Source: Devosia sp. LC5
GTDB lineage: Bacteria > Pseudomonadota > Alphaproteobacteria > Rhizobiales > Devosiaceae
Reading direction: 5' to 3'
Length of the DNA stretch: 64,000 bases
Assembly: GCF_000735585.1 (NCBI RefSeq)
Contig: NZ_JNNO01000012.1
Coordinates: forward strand, 62,001-126,000
Below are positions 6,981 through 14,255 of the stretch, piece after piece. Below the pieces are notes generated by a model that was not told the DNA's origin, searched no databases, and saw only the letters and a list, made by a program, of their open reading frames with translations. Made by a program: the position numbers and the translations under genes. Within the stretch, counting starts at the first letter, position 1. Each line of letters opens with the position of its first letter.

Positions 6981-9155
6981 ATGCAGTTGCATCGGGCGGG
7001 GAGATATCGGCTGGTGCGAGCAGAAGACGCCGGCAGCTTGAGCGAGATGGCCGAGGCCCTGTTGCTCGATGCGGCCCTTGAAAACATTCCCTATGGTTTC
7101 TGCGTCTGGTCGCCCCAATTCCGGCTGGTCATGTGGAACAAGAACTGGCGCGACCTCTATGGCTTCCGGCTCGATCAGGTGCATCGGGGGATGAGCCTGG
7201 AAGAGGTGGTGGAGCTATCGGCCCGATTGGGCAATCACCACGAGCATGGTTCGCAGGGGTTTTACGAGGCCTATACCGCCGAGCTGTTGGCCAATCGCGG
7301 CGGCGCCCGCTACAAAAGCCAGGAAATGGTGCATGGCGGGCGGGTGATCGAAACCGCCCATGTCTATTCCGAGGCGCTGGGTTGGGTGGTGACCCATGAG
7401 GACGTTACCGCCGAGCTCGCCCGCACCGAAATCGTCGCCAAGCGCAAGCTGGAGCTTGAGCGGCAGAACATAAGGCTCGATGCAGCGGTCAACAATATCA
7501 GCCAGGGCCTGTGCATGTTCGATCCGCGTGGGCGGCTCGTCATCTGCAACCAGCCCTATATCAAGATCTACAATCTGCCCGAGCGCCTGCACAAGCCGGG
7601 CACCCAGCTTGAGGATATTCTGGGCCATCTGTTCGATGTGGGCATGAGCGCATCGGGTACGCGCGAGGACTATATCGTGTGGCGGCGCGAGGTGATCGCC
7701 CGGCGCGAATTTGGCAAGACCGTGCATGAGCTCAACGGCCGCGTCATCCTGATGCAGCACCATCCGATGAAGGACGGCGGATGGGTATCGACGCACGAGG
7801 ACATTACCGAGCAACGCCAGACCGAAGCGCGCATCCGCCACCTGGCGCGGCACGATGCCTTGACCGACCTGCCCAACCGCATCGAATTTCTGGAACAGAT
7901 GGCCAAGACCGAAGCGGGCCTGGGCCGTGGCGAAATGGCCGCCGTGCTCTATCTCGATCTCGATCACTTCAAGGCGGTCAATGACACGCTGGGCCATGCG
8001 GTAGGCGACGAAGTCATCAAGCAGGCTTCGGCCCGGCTCTGGGGCACCACGCGGGAAACCGATCTTCTGGCCCGCTTAGGTGGCGATGAATTCGCCATCC
8101 TGATGCGGCCGCTCGAGAGTGCGAGCGACGCGGCGCGCGTGGCCGATCGCATCATCAAGGCGATATCGGCGCCGATGAACATTGCCGGCCAGCAGATCGA
8201 TATCGGCATCAGCATCGGCATTGCGCTGGGGCCGGGCGATGGCATCAAGACTGATACATTGGTCAAGAATGCGGATCTGGCGCTCTACAAGGCCAAGAGC
8301 GAAGGCCGATCTACCTATCACTTCTTCGAAGCCGGCATGGATGCCGCGCTGCAGCAGCGCCGCACCATCGAGGCCGGCCTGCGGCTGGCTCTGCAGCGCC
8401 AGGAATTGCGCCTGGTCTATCAACCGCTGCTGGGCCTCAAGGAAAACCGCGTCACCTGTGTCGAGGCGCTGTTGCGCTGGGACCATGACGATCGCACCGT
8501 CTCGCCGGTCGAATTCATCCCCATTGCCGAAGAAACCGGGCTGATCGTGCCGATTGGCGAATGGGTGCTGCGCGAAGCCTGCAAGTCCGCTGCGAGCTGG
8601 CCGGACGAAATCCGCGTCGCGGTCAATCTCTCGCCCGTGCAGTTCAAAAGCCGCGACCTCGTCGGCCTGGTCAAATCTGCACTTAGCGATGCGCGCCTGC
8701 CCGCGACGCGGCTCGAACTCGAAATCACCGAAAGCCTGTTGCTGGCCGAAAGCGAAAGCGTGCTCAAGGCTCTGCACGATCTGCGCGCCATGGGCGTACG
8801 CATTTCGATGGATGATTTCGGCACCGGCTATTCCTCGTTGTCCTATCTCCGCAGTTTCCCCTTCGACAAGATCAAGATCGATCGCTCCTTCATGGCCGAT
8901 CTGACCAGCCGGCAGGATAGCCAGGCCATTATCCGGGCAGTGATCGGACTGGGCCAATCGCTGGGCATGTCGACCACCGCCGAGGGCGTGGAGACCGAAG
9001 AACAGCTCGCCATGGTGCGGGCGCAGGGCTGCTCGGAAGTGCAGGGCTTTTTGTTTTCGCCGCCACTGCCCCCGACCGCGCTCGCTAACCTGCTGCAGGG
9101 TGAGGCGGCCAGGGCGGAGGCCGAGGTGTGGACTGAGCGGAAGAAGGCGTCTTAG
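6981..9155 (+). CDS. PAS-PAS-GGDEF-EAL cyclic-di-GMP signalling protein
   Basis: 724-aa soluble signalling protein. Two PAS domains occupy about residues 25-140 and 165-280 (LDAALENIPYGFCVW and LDAAVNNISQGLCMF are equivalent starts). Then come a GGDEF domain with intact GGDEF (367-371) and an EAL domain with EALLRW (from 495) and DDFGTGYSS. The inhibitory I-site RETD sits five residues before GGDEF. Both synthesis and hydrolysis of c-di-GMP therefore look possible. There is no membrane segment. ATG 6981 is the first start; a start nearer residue 20 cannot be excluded. A CtrA box directly upstream suggests cell-cycle-timed expression. Confidence 0.93.
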   Translation: MQLHRAGRYRLVRAEDAGSLSEMAEALLLDAALENIPYGFCVWSPQFRLVMWNKNWRDLYGFRLDQVHRGMSLEEVVELSARLGNHHEHGSQGFYEAYTAELLANRGGARYKSQEMVHGGRVIETAHVYSEALGWVVTHEDVTAELARTEIVAKRKLELERQNIRLDAAVNNISQGLCMFDPRGRLVICNQPYIKIYNLPERLHKPGTQLEDILGHLFDVGMSASGTREDYIVWRREVIARREFGKTVHELNGRVILMQHHPMKDGGWVSTHEDITEQRQTEARIRHLARHDALTDLPNRIEFLEQMAKTEAGLGRGEMAAVLYLDLDHFKAVNDTLGHAVGDEVIKQASARLWGTTRETDLLARLGGDEFAILMRPLESASDAARVADRIIKAISAPMNIAGQQIDIGISIGIALGPGDGIKTDTLVKNADLALYKAKSEGRSTYHFFEAGMDAALQQRRTIEAGLRLALQRQELRLVYQPLLGLKENRVTCVEALLRWDHDDRTVSPVEFIPIAEETGLIVPIGEWVLREACKSAASWPDEIRVAVNLSPVQFKSRDLVGLVKSALSDARLPATRLELEITESLLLAESESVLKALHDLRAMGVRISMDDFGTGYSSLSYLRSFPFDKIKIDRSFMADLTSRQDSQAIIRAVIGLGQSLGMSTTAEGVETEEQLAMVRAQGCSEVQGFLFSPPLPPTALANLLQGEAARAEAEVWTERKKAS

Positions 9156-9226
9156 GTTTTCCGACACCGCATGTCGGGCGGCCAGTGTTTACTTTGAGTA
9201 CTTCCCCGCACCGCCCAAACCATCCC

Positions 9227-9325
9227 CTCCATCGTCATTGCCCGGCTTGTCCGGGCAATCCATTGCTGCCGCGCCCGCTGAAAGATGGATCACCCGGACA
9301 AGCCGGGTGATGACGATGAATGGAG
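9227..9325. repeat. Dispersed palindromic repeat family B, two-arm copy
   Basis: Each arm contains a small palindrome (GCCCGGCTTGTCCGGGC at left, CACCCGGACAAGCCGGGTG at right). The arms are inverted relative to each other with matching outer ends (CTCCATCGTCAT / ATGACGATG..TGGAG). A single-arm copy is at 12483-12513. It occupies the gap between the GGDEF-EAL and sigma-factor genes. Confidence 0.85.
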
Positions 9326-9407
9326 GGAAGCGTGCAAATGGTGAGTACTCTCACACCCCAATTGCCTTTTGCCCCGTCCCTTGACACCCTCACGCCGAGG
9401 AGACGCC

Positions 9408-9998
9408 ATGCGGCCAAGCCATTACGCTCAATTGCTCGCCATTGCCCGCCGCGCCACCCTGCGGGCTGATGAAGCGGACGATCTGGTGCAGGATGCTCTG
9501 CTTGAAGCCGTGCGCAGCGGCCGCGCGATTGCCGGCCCGCAGGATGTCCGCTGGCTGGCCGGCATTATCCGCAACCGCGCCAGGCTCGCCGCAAGGGGCG
9601 CCAGCCGGCGAAGGCTGCGCGAGAGCCATTGGCATGCCATGCGGGTCGAGTCCGCGCCGCCTGCCGAACAACCCGACCTCACCACCATGCTTGCCAACTT
9701 GCCGCCGGCACTCAAGGCCGTCGCCGCGCTGACCCTGTCGGGTCACAACCGCCGCGAGGTCGCCTATTTGCTTGAGCTATCCGATACGGCCCTGCGCCAG
9801 CGCATCACTGCGCTCAAACGCCATCTGACTGCGCAGGGTGTCGCCATGCCCGAAGGCATGCCGGGGCTTAATCTCGATCTGGCCTATGGCCGCATTCGCG
9901 ACGCGCTGCTGCCGGGCCTGTTGCGGCAAGGCGGGGTTTTCGCCAGCCACGATCCCGATGGGCATCTTTTTATCGTGCGGCGCTCACAAAAGCGCTGA
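9408..9998 (+). CDS. RNA polymerase sigma factor, ECF-like, with C-terminal extension
   Basis: 196-aa protein. Region 2 is recognisable from ADEADDLVQDALLEAV (about residues 21-36), followed by VRWLAGIIRNRAR. Region 4 (LPPALKAVAALTLSGHNRREVAYLLELSDTALRQRI) carries the DNA-binding HTH. About 60 residues follow the HTH, with no match that I recognise. ATG 9408 has GAGGAG seven bases upstream and is preferred over the open frame from 9369. No anti-sigma gene is adjacent. A VOC-fold gene follows 39 bp downstream and probably shares the transcript. Confidence 0.8.
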   Translation: MRPSHYAQLLAIARRATLRADEADDLVQDALLEAVRSGRAIAGPQDVRWLAGIIRNRARLAARGASRRRLRESHWHAMRVESAPPAEQPDLTTMLANLPPALKAVAALTLSGHNRREVAYLLELSDTALRQRITALKRHLTAQGVAMPEGMPGLNLDLAYGRIRDALLPGLLRQGGVFASHDPDGHLFIVRRSQKR

Positions 9999-10037
9999 GC
10001 GTGGCAACAAGGGCATATCAGACCACAGGAGGACGCC

Positions 10038-10421
10038 ATGGCATTCAAGCCGAAATCGGCCAGTATCGTATTTTACGTTTCCGACATTACCCGTACCGAG
10101 AGCTTCTACAATGACGTGTTCGGGCTCGATCTTAGGCGCGAGGACGGCGCCGAGCCGTTCTGGCTGTCCGGCCGGCTCGAAAACGGGCTCGAGCTGGTCT
10201 TCTTCCAGATGGATGGCAAGCGCGGTGATACACCGGCTCTGGTCTTTGACGTCACTGAGGGTGGCATTGATGACGTGATTGCCGATCTCGTCGCCAAGGG
10301 CGTCACCATCGTCACCCCGGTCTCGGAGGCGCCGGGCGGCTGGAGCGCCGACTTTCTGGACCCCGATGGTTTTGGCCTGGGGCTCTGGCAATCGGAGGCG
10401 TTGCCGCGCTCGCTGAAGTAG
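10038..10421 (+). CDS. VOC (glyoxalase/bleomycin-resistance fold) family protein
   Basis: 127-aa single VOC domain: IVFYVSDITRTESFYNDVFGLD opens the first beta-alpha-beta-beta-beta unit and FLDPDGFGLGLWQ closes the second. Members bind metals or small ligands and include dioxygenases, glyoxalases and sequestering proteins; the substrate here is unknown. AGGAGG lies just upstream of the ATG. Its place behind the sigma-factor gene suggests a shared stress response, which is inference. Confidence 0.85.
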   Translation: MAFKPKSASIVFYVSDITRTESFYNDVFGLDLRREDGAEPFWLSGRLENGLELVFFQMDGKRGDTPALVFDVTEGGIDDVIADLVAKGVTIVTPVSEAPGGWSADFLDPDGFGLGLWQSEALPRSLK

Positions 10422-10632
10422 TCCTGCGGGGCGGTCTTGGCCGCCCTGCAACCCACCTTTGCGTGTCGGGCGCTTGTCGGGCGGGCTCAAGTGCTGTAAT
10501 AGCCGCGACAAATGCGCCAGCCTGCCCGAAAATGCGGCTGGCGTTCATGTTTCCGCATGATTTCAGCCAAGGCGCGCCCCGAACGACTTCCGGGGCCAAT
10601 TTTTGGGATCATGCCAAAGAGGCCGATCCCCT

Positions 10633-12447
10633 ATGAGCTTGCGCAATATCGCCATCATCGCCCACGTTGACCACGGCAAGACCACCCTGATCGACGTTCT
10701 GCTCAAGCAGTCCGGCTCGTTCCGCGAGAACGAACGCGTCGAAGAACGCGCCATGGACAGCAATGATATCGAGCGCGAGCGCGGCATCACCATCCTGGCC
10801 AAGGTCACGTCTTTGCTCTGGAAAGACACCCGCATCAATATCGTGGATACCCCCGGCCACGCCGACTTTGGCGGCGAAGTCGAGCGCATCCTGTCCATGG
10901 TCGATGGCGTGGTAATCCTGGTTGATGCGGCCGAAGGCCCGATGCCCCAGACCAAGTTCGTACTCGGCAAGGCCTTGGCCCAGGGCCTGCGTCCCATCGT
11001 TGCCATCAACAAGATCGATAAATCCGACGAGCGGCACCTCGAAGTGCTCGAAGAAATCTTCGACCTCTTCATCGCGCTCGACGCTTCCCCCGAGCAGCTC
11101 GATTTCCCGGTGCTCTACGGTTCGGCCAAGCAGGGCTGGATGGCAATGGAGCCGGAAGGCCCCAAGGAAGATCTGGGCCCGCTGCTCGACAAGGTCATCG
11201 AACACGTGCCGGAGCCCACCGTCGAGGAAGGCGCGTTCCGCATGCTGGTCACCACCATCGAGCGCAACCCGTTCCTCGGCCGTATCCTCACCGGCCGCAT
11301 CACTTCGGGTTCGGTCAAGTCGAACGATCCGATCCACACGCTCAATCGTGAAGGCAAGGAAGTCGAAAAGGGCCGCGTCTCCAAGGTACTGGCTTTCCGC
11401 GGTCTCGAGCGCACCCCGGTCGATGTCGGCGAAGCCGGCGATATCGTCGCCATTGCGGGCCTCGTCACCTCGACCGTGGCCGATACGCTGTGCGCCACTT
11501 CGGTGACCAAGCCCATCGAATCCAAGCCGATCGATCCCCCGACCCTGTCGGTCACCTTCCGCATCAATGACGGTCCCTTGGCCGGCCGCGAAGGCGACAA
11601 GGTGCAGTCCCGCGTCATCCGCGAGCGCCTGATGCGCGAAGCCGAAGGCAATGTGGCCATCCGCGTCACGCCCGGCGACGACAATGACAGTTACGACGTT
11701 GCCGGCCGCGGCGAATTGCAGCTGGCCGTGCTGATCGAAAACATGCGCCGCGAAGGGTTCGAGCTGACCATCGGCCGCCCCAAGGTGCTGATGCAGGATA
11801 TCGATGGCGTCCGCCACGAGCCGATCGAAGAAGTCATCATCGACGTCGATGACGAGCATACCGGCACCGTGGTGCAGAAGCTCACCGAGCGTAAGGGCGA
11901 ATTGACCGACATGCGTCCGTCCGGCGTTGGCCGCACCCGCATTCAGCTGCTGGTGCCCACCCGTTCGCTGATCGGCTATCAGCCCGAATTGCTCAGCGAC
12001 ACCCGTGGCACGGCCATCTTCAACCGCCTGTTCCACTCCTTCGTGCCCTTCAAGGGCGACCTGCCGACCCGCCGTACCGGCGTGCTGATCTCCAACGGCA
12101 CCGGCCAGTCCGTCGCCTTCGCGCTGTGGAACCTCGAAGACCGCGGCCCGATCATGATCGATGCCGGCGTCGATATCTATGAAGGCATGATCATCGGCGA
12201 GCATTCCCGCGAGAATGACCTTGAGGTCAATGCGCTCAAGGGCAAGCAGCTCACCAATATCCGCACCACGTCCAAGGACGAAGCGGTGCGCCTGACCACG
12301 CCCAAGAAGCTGACCCTCGAGCAGTCGCTCGGCTATATCGCCGAAGACGAATATGTCGAGGTCACGCCCAAGTCGATCCGCCTGCGCAAGATCTGGCTCG
12401 ATCCCAATGATCGCAAGCGCAATATGCGCGCCCAGAAATCGGCGTAA
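10633..12447 (+). CDS. typA: Translational GTPase TypA/BipA
   Basis: 604-aa ribosome-binding GTPase of the EF-G family, which supports ribosome assembly and growth under stress. The G1 loop AHVDHGKTT is at residues 10-18, with G3 [11 protein letters not shown] and G4 NKID following. The C-terminal domain is complete. ATG 10633 gives the standard N-terminus [17 protein letters not shown]; the ORF extension to 10603 is unlikely. Its codon use is that of a highly expressed gene. Confidence 0.97.
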   Translation: MSLRNIAIIAHVDHGKTTLIDVLLKQSGSFRENERVEERAMDSNDIERERGITILAKVTSLLWKDTRINIVDTPGHADFGGEVERILSMVDGVVILVDAAEGPMPQTKFVLGKALAQGLRPIVAINKIDKSDERHLEVLEEIFDLFIALDASPEQLDFPVLYGSAKQGWMAMEPEGPKEDLGPLLDKVIEHVPEPTVEEGAFRMLVTTIERNPFLGRILTGRITSGSVKSNDPIHTLNREGKEVEKGRVSKVLAFRGLERTPVDVGEAGDIVAIAGLVTSTVADTLCATSVTKPIESKPIDPPTLSVTFRINDGPLAGREGDKVQSRVIRERLMREAEGNVAIRVTPGDDNDSYDVAGRGELQLAVLIENMRREGFELTIGRPKVLMQDIDGVRHEPIEEVIIDVDDEHTGTVVQKLTERKGELTDMRPSGVGRTRIQLLVPTRSLIGYQPELLSDTRGTAIFNRLFHSFVPFKGDLPTRRTGVLISNGTGQSVAFALWNLEDRGPIMIDAGVDIYEGMIIGEHSRENDLEVNALKGKQLTNIRTTSKDEAVRLTTPKKLTLEQSLGYIAEDEYVEVTPKSIRLRKIWLDPNDRKRNMRAQKSA

Positions 12448-12482
12448 GCCGGGGTTAGGGTTTCGCCACTAGTTTTCCATCA

Positions 12483-12513
12483 CGTCATTGCCCGGCTTGT
12501 CCGGGCAATCCAT
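12483..12513. repeat. Dispersed palindromic repeat family B, single arm
   Basis: CGTCATTGCCCGGCTTGTCC followed by GGGCAATCCAT is essentially identical to the left arm of the copy at 9227. It lies between typA and the DedA gene and may act as a terminator-like hairpin. Confidence 0.85.
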
Positions 12514-12565
12514 TTCTGGGGCCATCAAATGCGGTGGTGACGCTGGCGCGGCAAGGAGCATCCCC

Positions 12566-13174
12566 ATGACCGACTGGATCATCCAGACCATTTCCCAATG
12601 GGGCTATGCCGGCATTTTTGCCGTGATGCTGGCCGAATCCATCTTTCCGCCCATCCCGTCCGAATTGATCATCCCCTTTGCCGGCTTTGCCGCCGCCAAT
12701 GGCGATCTCAACTTTTTCGGCGTTTTGATCGCGGCCACGGTCGGCGCCGTGGTTGGCATGCTGCCCTGGTATTATGCCGGTCGGCTGTTCGGGCTCGACC
12801 GCGTGCGGCGCCTGGCCGACCGTTTCGGTCGCGTCATGACCCTCAATGCCGAAGAGATCGATGTCGCGGTCGACTGGTTCCACCGCTTCGGCCCCATCAT
12901 CGTGCTGTTCGGCCGGCTGATGCCGCTGATCCGCACACTGATTTCCATTCCCGCGGGCCTCGCCCGCATGCCGCTGCCTGTGTTCCTGCTCGCCTCGACC
13001 AGCGGCGCGCTGATCTGGAACACAATCCTGACTTCAGCGGGCTACCTGCTGCATGAGCATTACGAACTGGTCGAGGTGATCCTTGACCCGCTCAGCTATG
13101 TCGTGCTGGCTTTGGTCGTGCTGATTTACCTGGTGCGGCTGGTGATGTGGAAGCCGAGCAAGGCGGCGGAATAG
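12566..13174 (+). CDS. DedA family membrane protein
   Basis: 202-aa polytopic DedA/VTT-domain protein. Family hallmarks are ESIFPPIPSELIIPFAG (about residues 24-40) and the FGRLMPLIRTLISIPAGLARM segment with its conserved arginines. DedA proteins act in membrane homeostasis, and some are lipid-carrier scramblases or transporters. ATG 12566 begins the family N-terminus; the longer frame runs into the upstream repeat. AAGGAG lies upstream. Confidence 0.93.
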   Translation: MTDWIIQTISQWGYAGIFAVMLAESIFPPIPSELIIPFAGFAAANGDLNFFGVLIAATVGAVVGMLPWYYAGRLFGLDRVRRLADRFGRVMTLNAEEIDVAVDWFHRFGPIIVLFGRLMPLIRTLISIPAGLARMPLPVFLLASTSGALIWNTILTSAGYLLHEHYELVEVILDPLSYVVLALVVLIYLVRLVMWKPSKAAE

Positions 13175-13178
13175 GCTT

Positions 13179-13232
13179 TCGCAAAACGCGAGCCGCCTCG
13201 CATTCTGCAAGGCAGGCCCGCTCGCAAAATGC
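13179..13232. promoter_or_regulatory. Candidate enhancer region: three copies of an 11-bp element
   Basis: TCGCAAAACGC (13179-13189), inverted TTGCAGAATGC (13200-13210, read on the minus strand) and TCGCAAAATGC (13222-13232) share a T-GCA-AA-GC pattern. They lie about 55-110 bp before the sigma-54 core promoter, where activator sites of bacterial enhancer-binding proteins usually sit. No known activator consensus was recognised. Confidence 0.4.
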
Positions 13233-13284
13233 CAATCTTCACAATACTTTAACCTCTGCCGCCCGGTTTGCCTGCCTCCCCGAC

Positions 13285-13301
13285 TTGGCACGCTAGTTGC
13301 T
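13285..13301 (+). promoter_or_regulatory. Sigma-54 (RpoN) promoter, full consensus
   Basis: TTGGCACGCTAGTTGCT matches YTGGCACG-N4-TTGCW at every fixed position, with the -24 GG and -12 GC correctly spaced. The predicted transcription start is near 13312. It stands in a non-coding gap and points toward a compact hairpin terminator. Confidence 0.75.
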
Positions 13302-13311
13302 ATTATGGGGA

Positions 13312-13398
13312 TGTCCGGAAGTTCCCATGTAATGCGTACCGGATGTCAGTCATGTGGGCCCCGCACCGTGCGACCGGTGCGGGGCTCTCATGTCTTTG
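13312..13398 (+). ncRNA. Candidate sigma-54-dependent small RNA
   Basis: The predicted transcript is about 85-90 nt. It would contain a 5' stem with TCCGG pairing to CCGGA around a loop (13314-13345), a single-stranded stretch, and a terminal hairpin with an 11-bp perfect GC stem at 13358-13385. The only overlapping ORF starts upstream of the predicted start site. Gap position, promoter and terminator together suggest a discrete RNA. Similarity to known Hyphomicrobiales sRNA families could not be tested. Confidence 0.55.
13358..13385 (+). terminator. Hairpin terminator of the candidate sRNA
   Basis: Stem GCCCCGCACCG / CGGTGCGGGGC with a 6-nt loop, followed by a pyrimidine tract (TCTCATGTCTTT). 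It would separate the sigma-54 promoter from yggT. Confidence 0.65.
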
Positions 13399-13469
13399 GG
13401 CAACCACACTCTTGTGGCAAGACCGCATAGCCATTAGATAATTCGCCGAACGTTCAACCGGAGACGCCC

Positions 13470-13760
13470 ATGCGCGCCGTGCTCGATATCATCCTTCTCA
13501 TCCTCCAGCTGTACTGGTGGGTTGTCCTGGCCATGATCATCATGAGCTGGCTGATCTCGTTCAACGTGATCAATACCCGCAATCAGTTCGTCGCCGCCGT
13601 CTGGCGCATTCTCAACCAGCTGACCGAACCGGTATTGCGCCCGATCCGCCGGGTCATGCCGAATTTCTCGGGGCTCGATATTTCCCCGATCATCCTGTTC
13701 CTGATCCTGTTCTTCATCGAACGCATCATCATCTACTACATCTATCCCAACGTGTTCTGA
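13470..13760 (+). CDS. YggT family membrane protein
   Basis: 96-aa inner-membrane protein with one YGGT repeat: N-terminal helix (residues 4-27), the conserved LTEPVLRPIRRVMPNFSGLDISPI, and a second helix (about 75-93). Homologues are linked to osmotic stress, cell division and membrane protein integration. CGGAGA precedes the ATG. It is followed at once by the DUF167 gene, an ancient pairing in bacteria (yggT-yggU). Confidence 0.92.
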   Translation: MRAVLDIILLILQLYWWVVLAMIIMSWLISFNVINTRNQFVAAVWRILNQLTEPVLRPIRRVMPNFSGLDISPIILFLILFFIERIIIYYIYPNVF

Positions 13761-13765
13761 TCCCC

Positions 13766-14083
13766 TTGGATCGCCCCGCTTGCTATCGGCTCAGCCCCTC
13801 GGGGCTGAGCCTTTTTGTTCGCGTTACCCCCAATGCCGGCCGCGACGCCATTGAGGGCGTGGAACAACGCGACGATGGCAGCGCCGTGCTGCGGGTCCGC
13901 GTCAAGGCGGTGCCCGACAAAGGCAAGGCCAATGCGGCCGTGGTGGCACTGCTCGCCAAGGCTTTGGGCGTATCCAAATCGGCGGTGAGCGTGGTGAGCG
14001 GGGCGACCGCACGGCTCAAGACACTGGCCGTGATGGGCGATAGTGCCGCCTTGATCAAGGCGCTCGGGAATATTCCGTCCTAG
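13766..14083 (+). CDS. DUF167/YggU family protein
   Basis: About 105 aa. The family core FVRVTPNAGRDAIEG and VKAVPDKGKANAAVVALLAKALGV is intact; the biochemical function is unknown. The N-terminus has no ATG. TTG 13766, five bases after the yggT stop, is the only canonical start before the conserved region, and it has no clear ribosome-binding site. A textbook intrinsic terminator lies inside codons 8-17 of this frame, so expression may depend on read-through. Confidence 0.8.
   Translation: MDRPACYRLSPSGLSLFVRVTPNAGRDAIEGVEQRDDGSAVLRVRVKAVPDKGKANAAVVALLAKALGVSKSAVSVVSGATARLKTLAVMGDSAALIKALGNIPS
13788..13816 (+). terminator. Intrinsic terminator inside the DUF167 frame
   Basis: GGCTCAGCCCC-TC-GGGGCTGAGCC followed by TTTTT. 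It is a near-perfect rho-independent terminator 28 bp after the yggT stop, and it overlaps the N-terminal codons of the DUF167 gene. Confidence 0.75.
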
Positions 14084-14255
14084 CCGCCCACCCACCACTG
14101 CGGCAAATCATCGCAATATCCATTGCTTAACGCACAAATCCATCACATCATCGGCCCCCAGAAGGGGCACAGAGGAGGATGGGCTTAGCGCCGATTGGAG
14201 GATCGGCCCTGGTCCATGCTGGGTCCCTGGAGGAACACCGAGAGGGACTTAAGGA

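Noticed and set aside
10609..12204. 531-codon minus-strand ORF opposite typA
   Set aside because: Antisense shadow with the typical low-complexity composition; typA is unambiguous on the other strand.
13364..13380. GCACC..GGTGC dyad resembling an NtrC binding site
   Set aside because: The spacing is eight bases instead of five, and it is better explained as the stem of the terminator downstream of the sigma-54 promoter.
13305..13430. A 41-codon ORF (ATG 13305, TAG 13428) overlapping the candidate sRNA
   Set aside because: Its first ATGs lie before the predicted sigma-54 start site, there is no ribosome-binding site, and the terminator hairpin would fall inside it.
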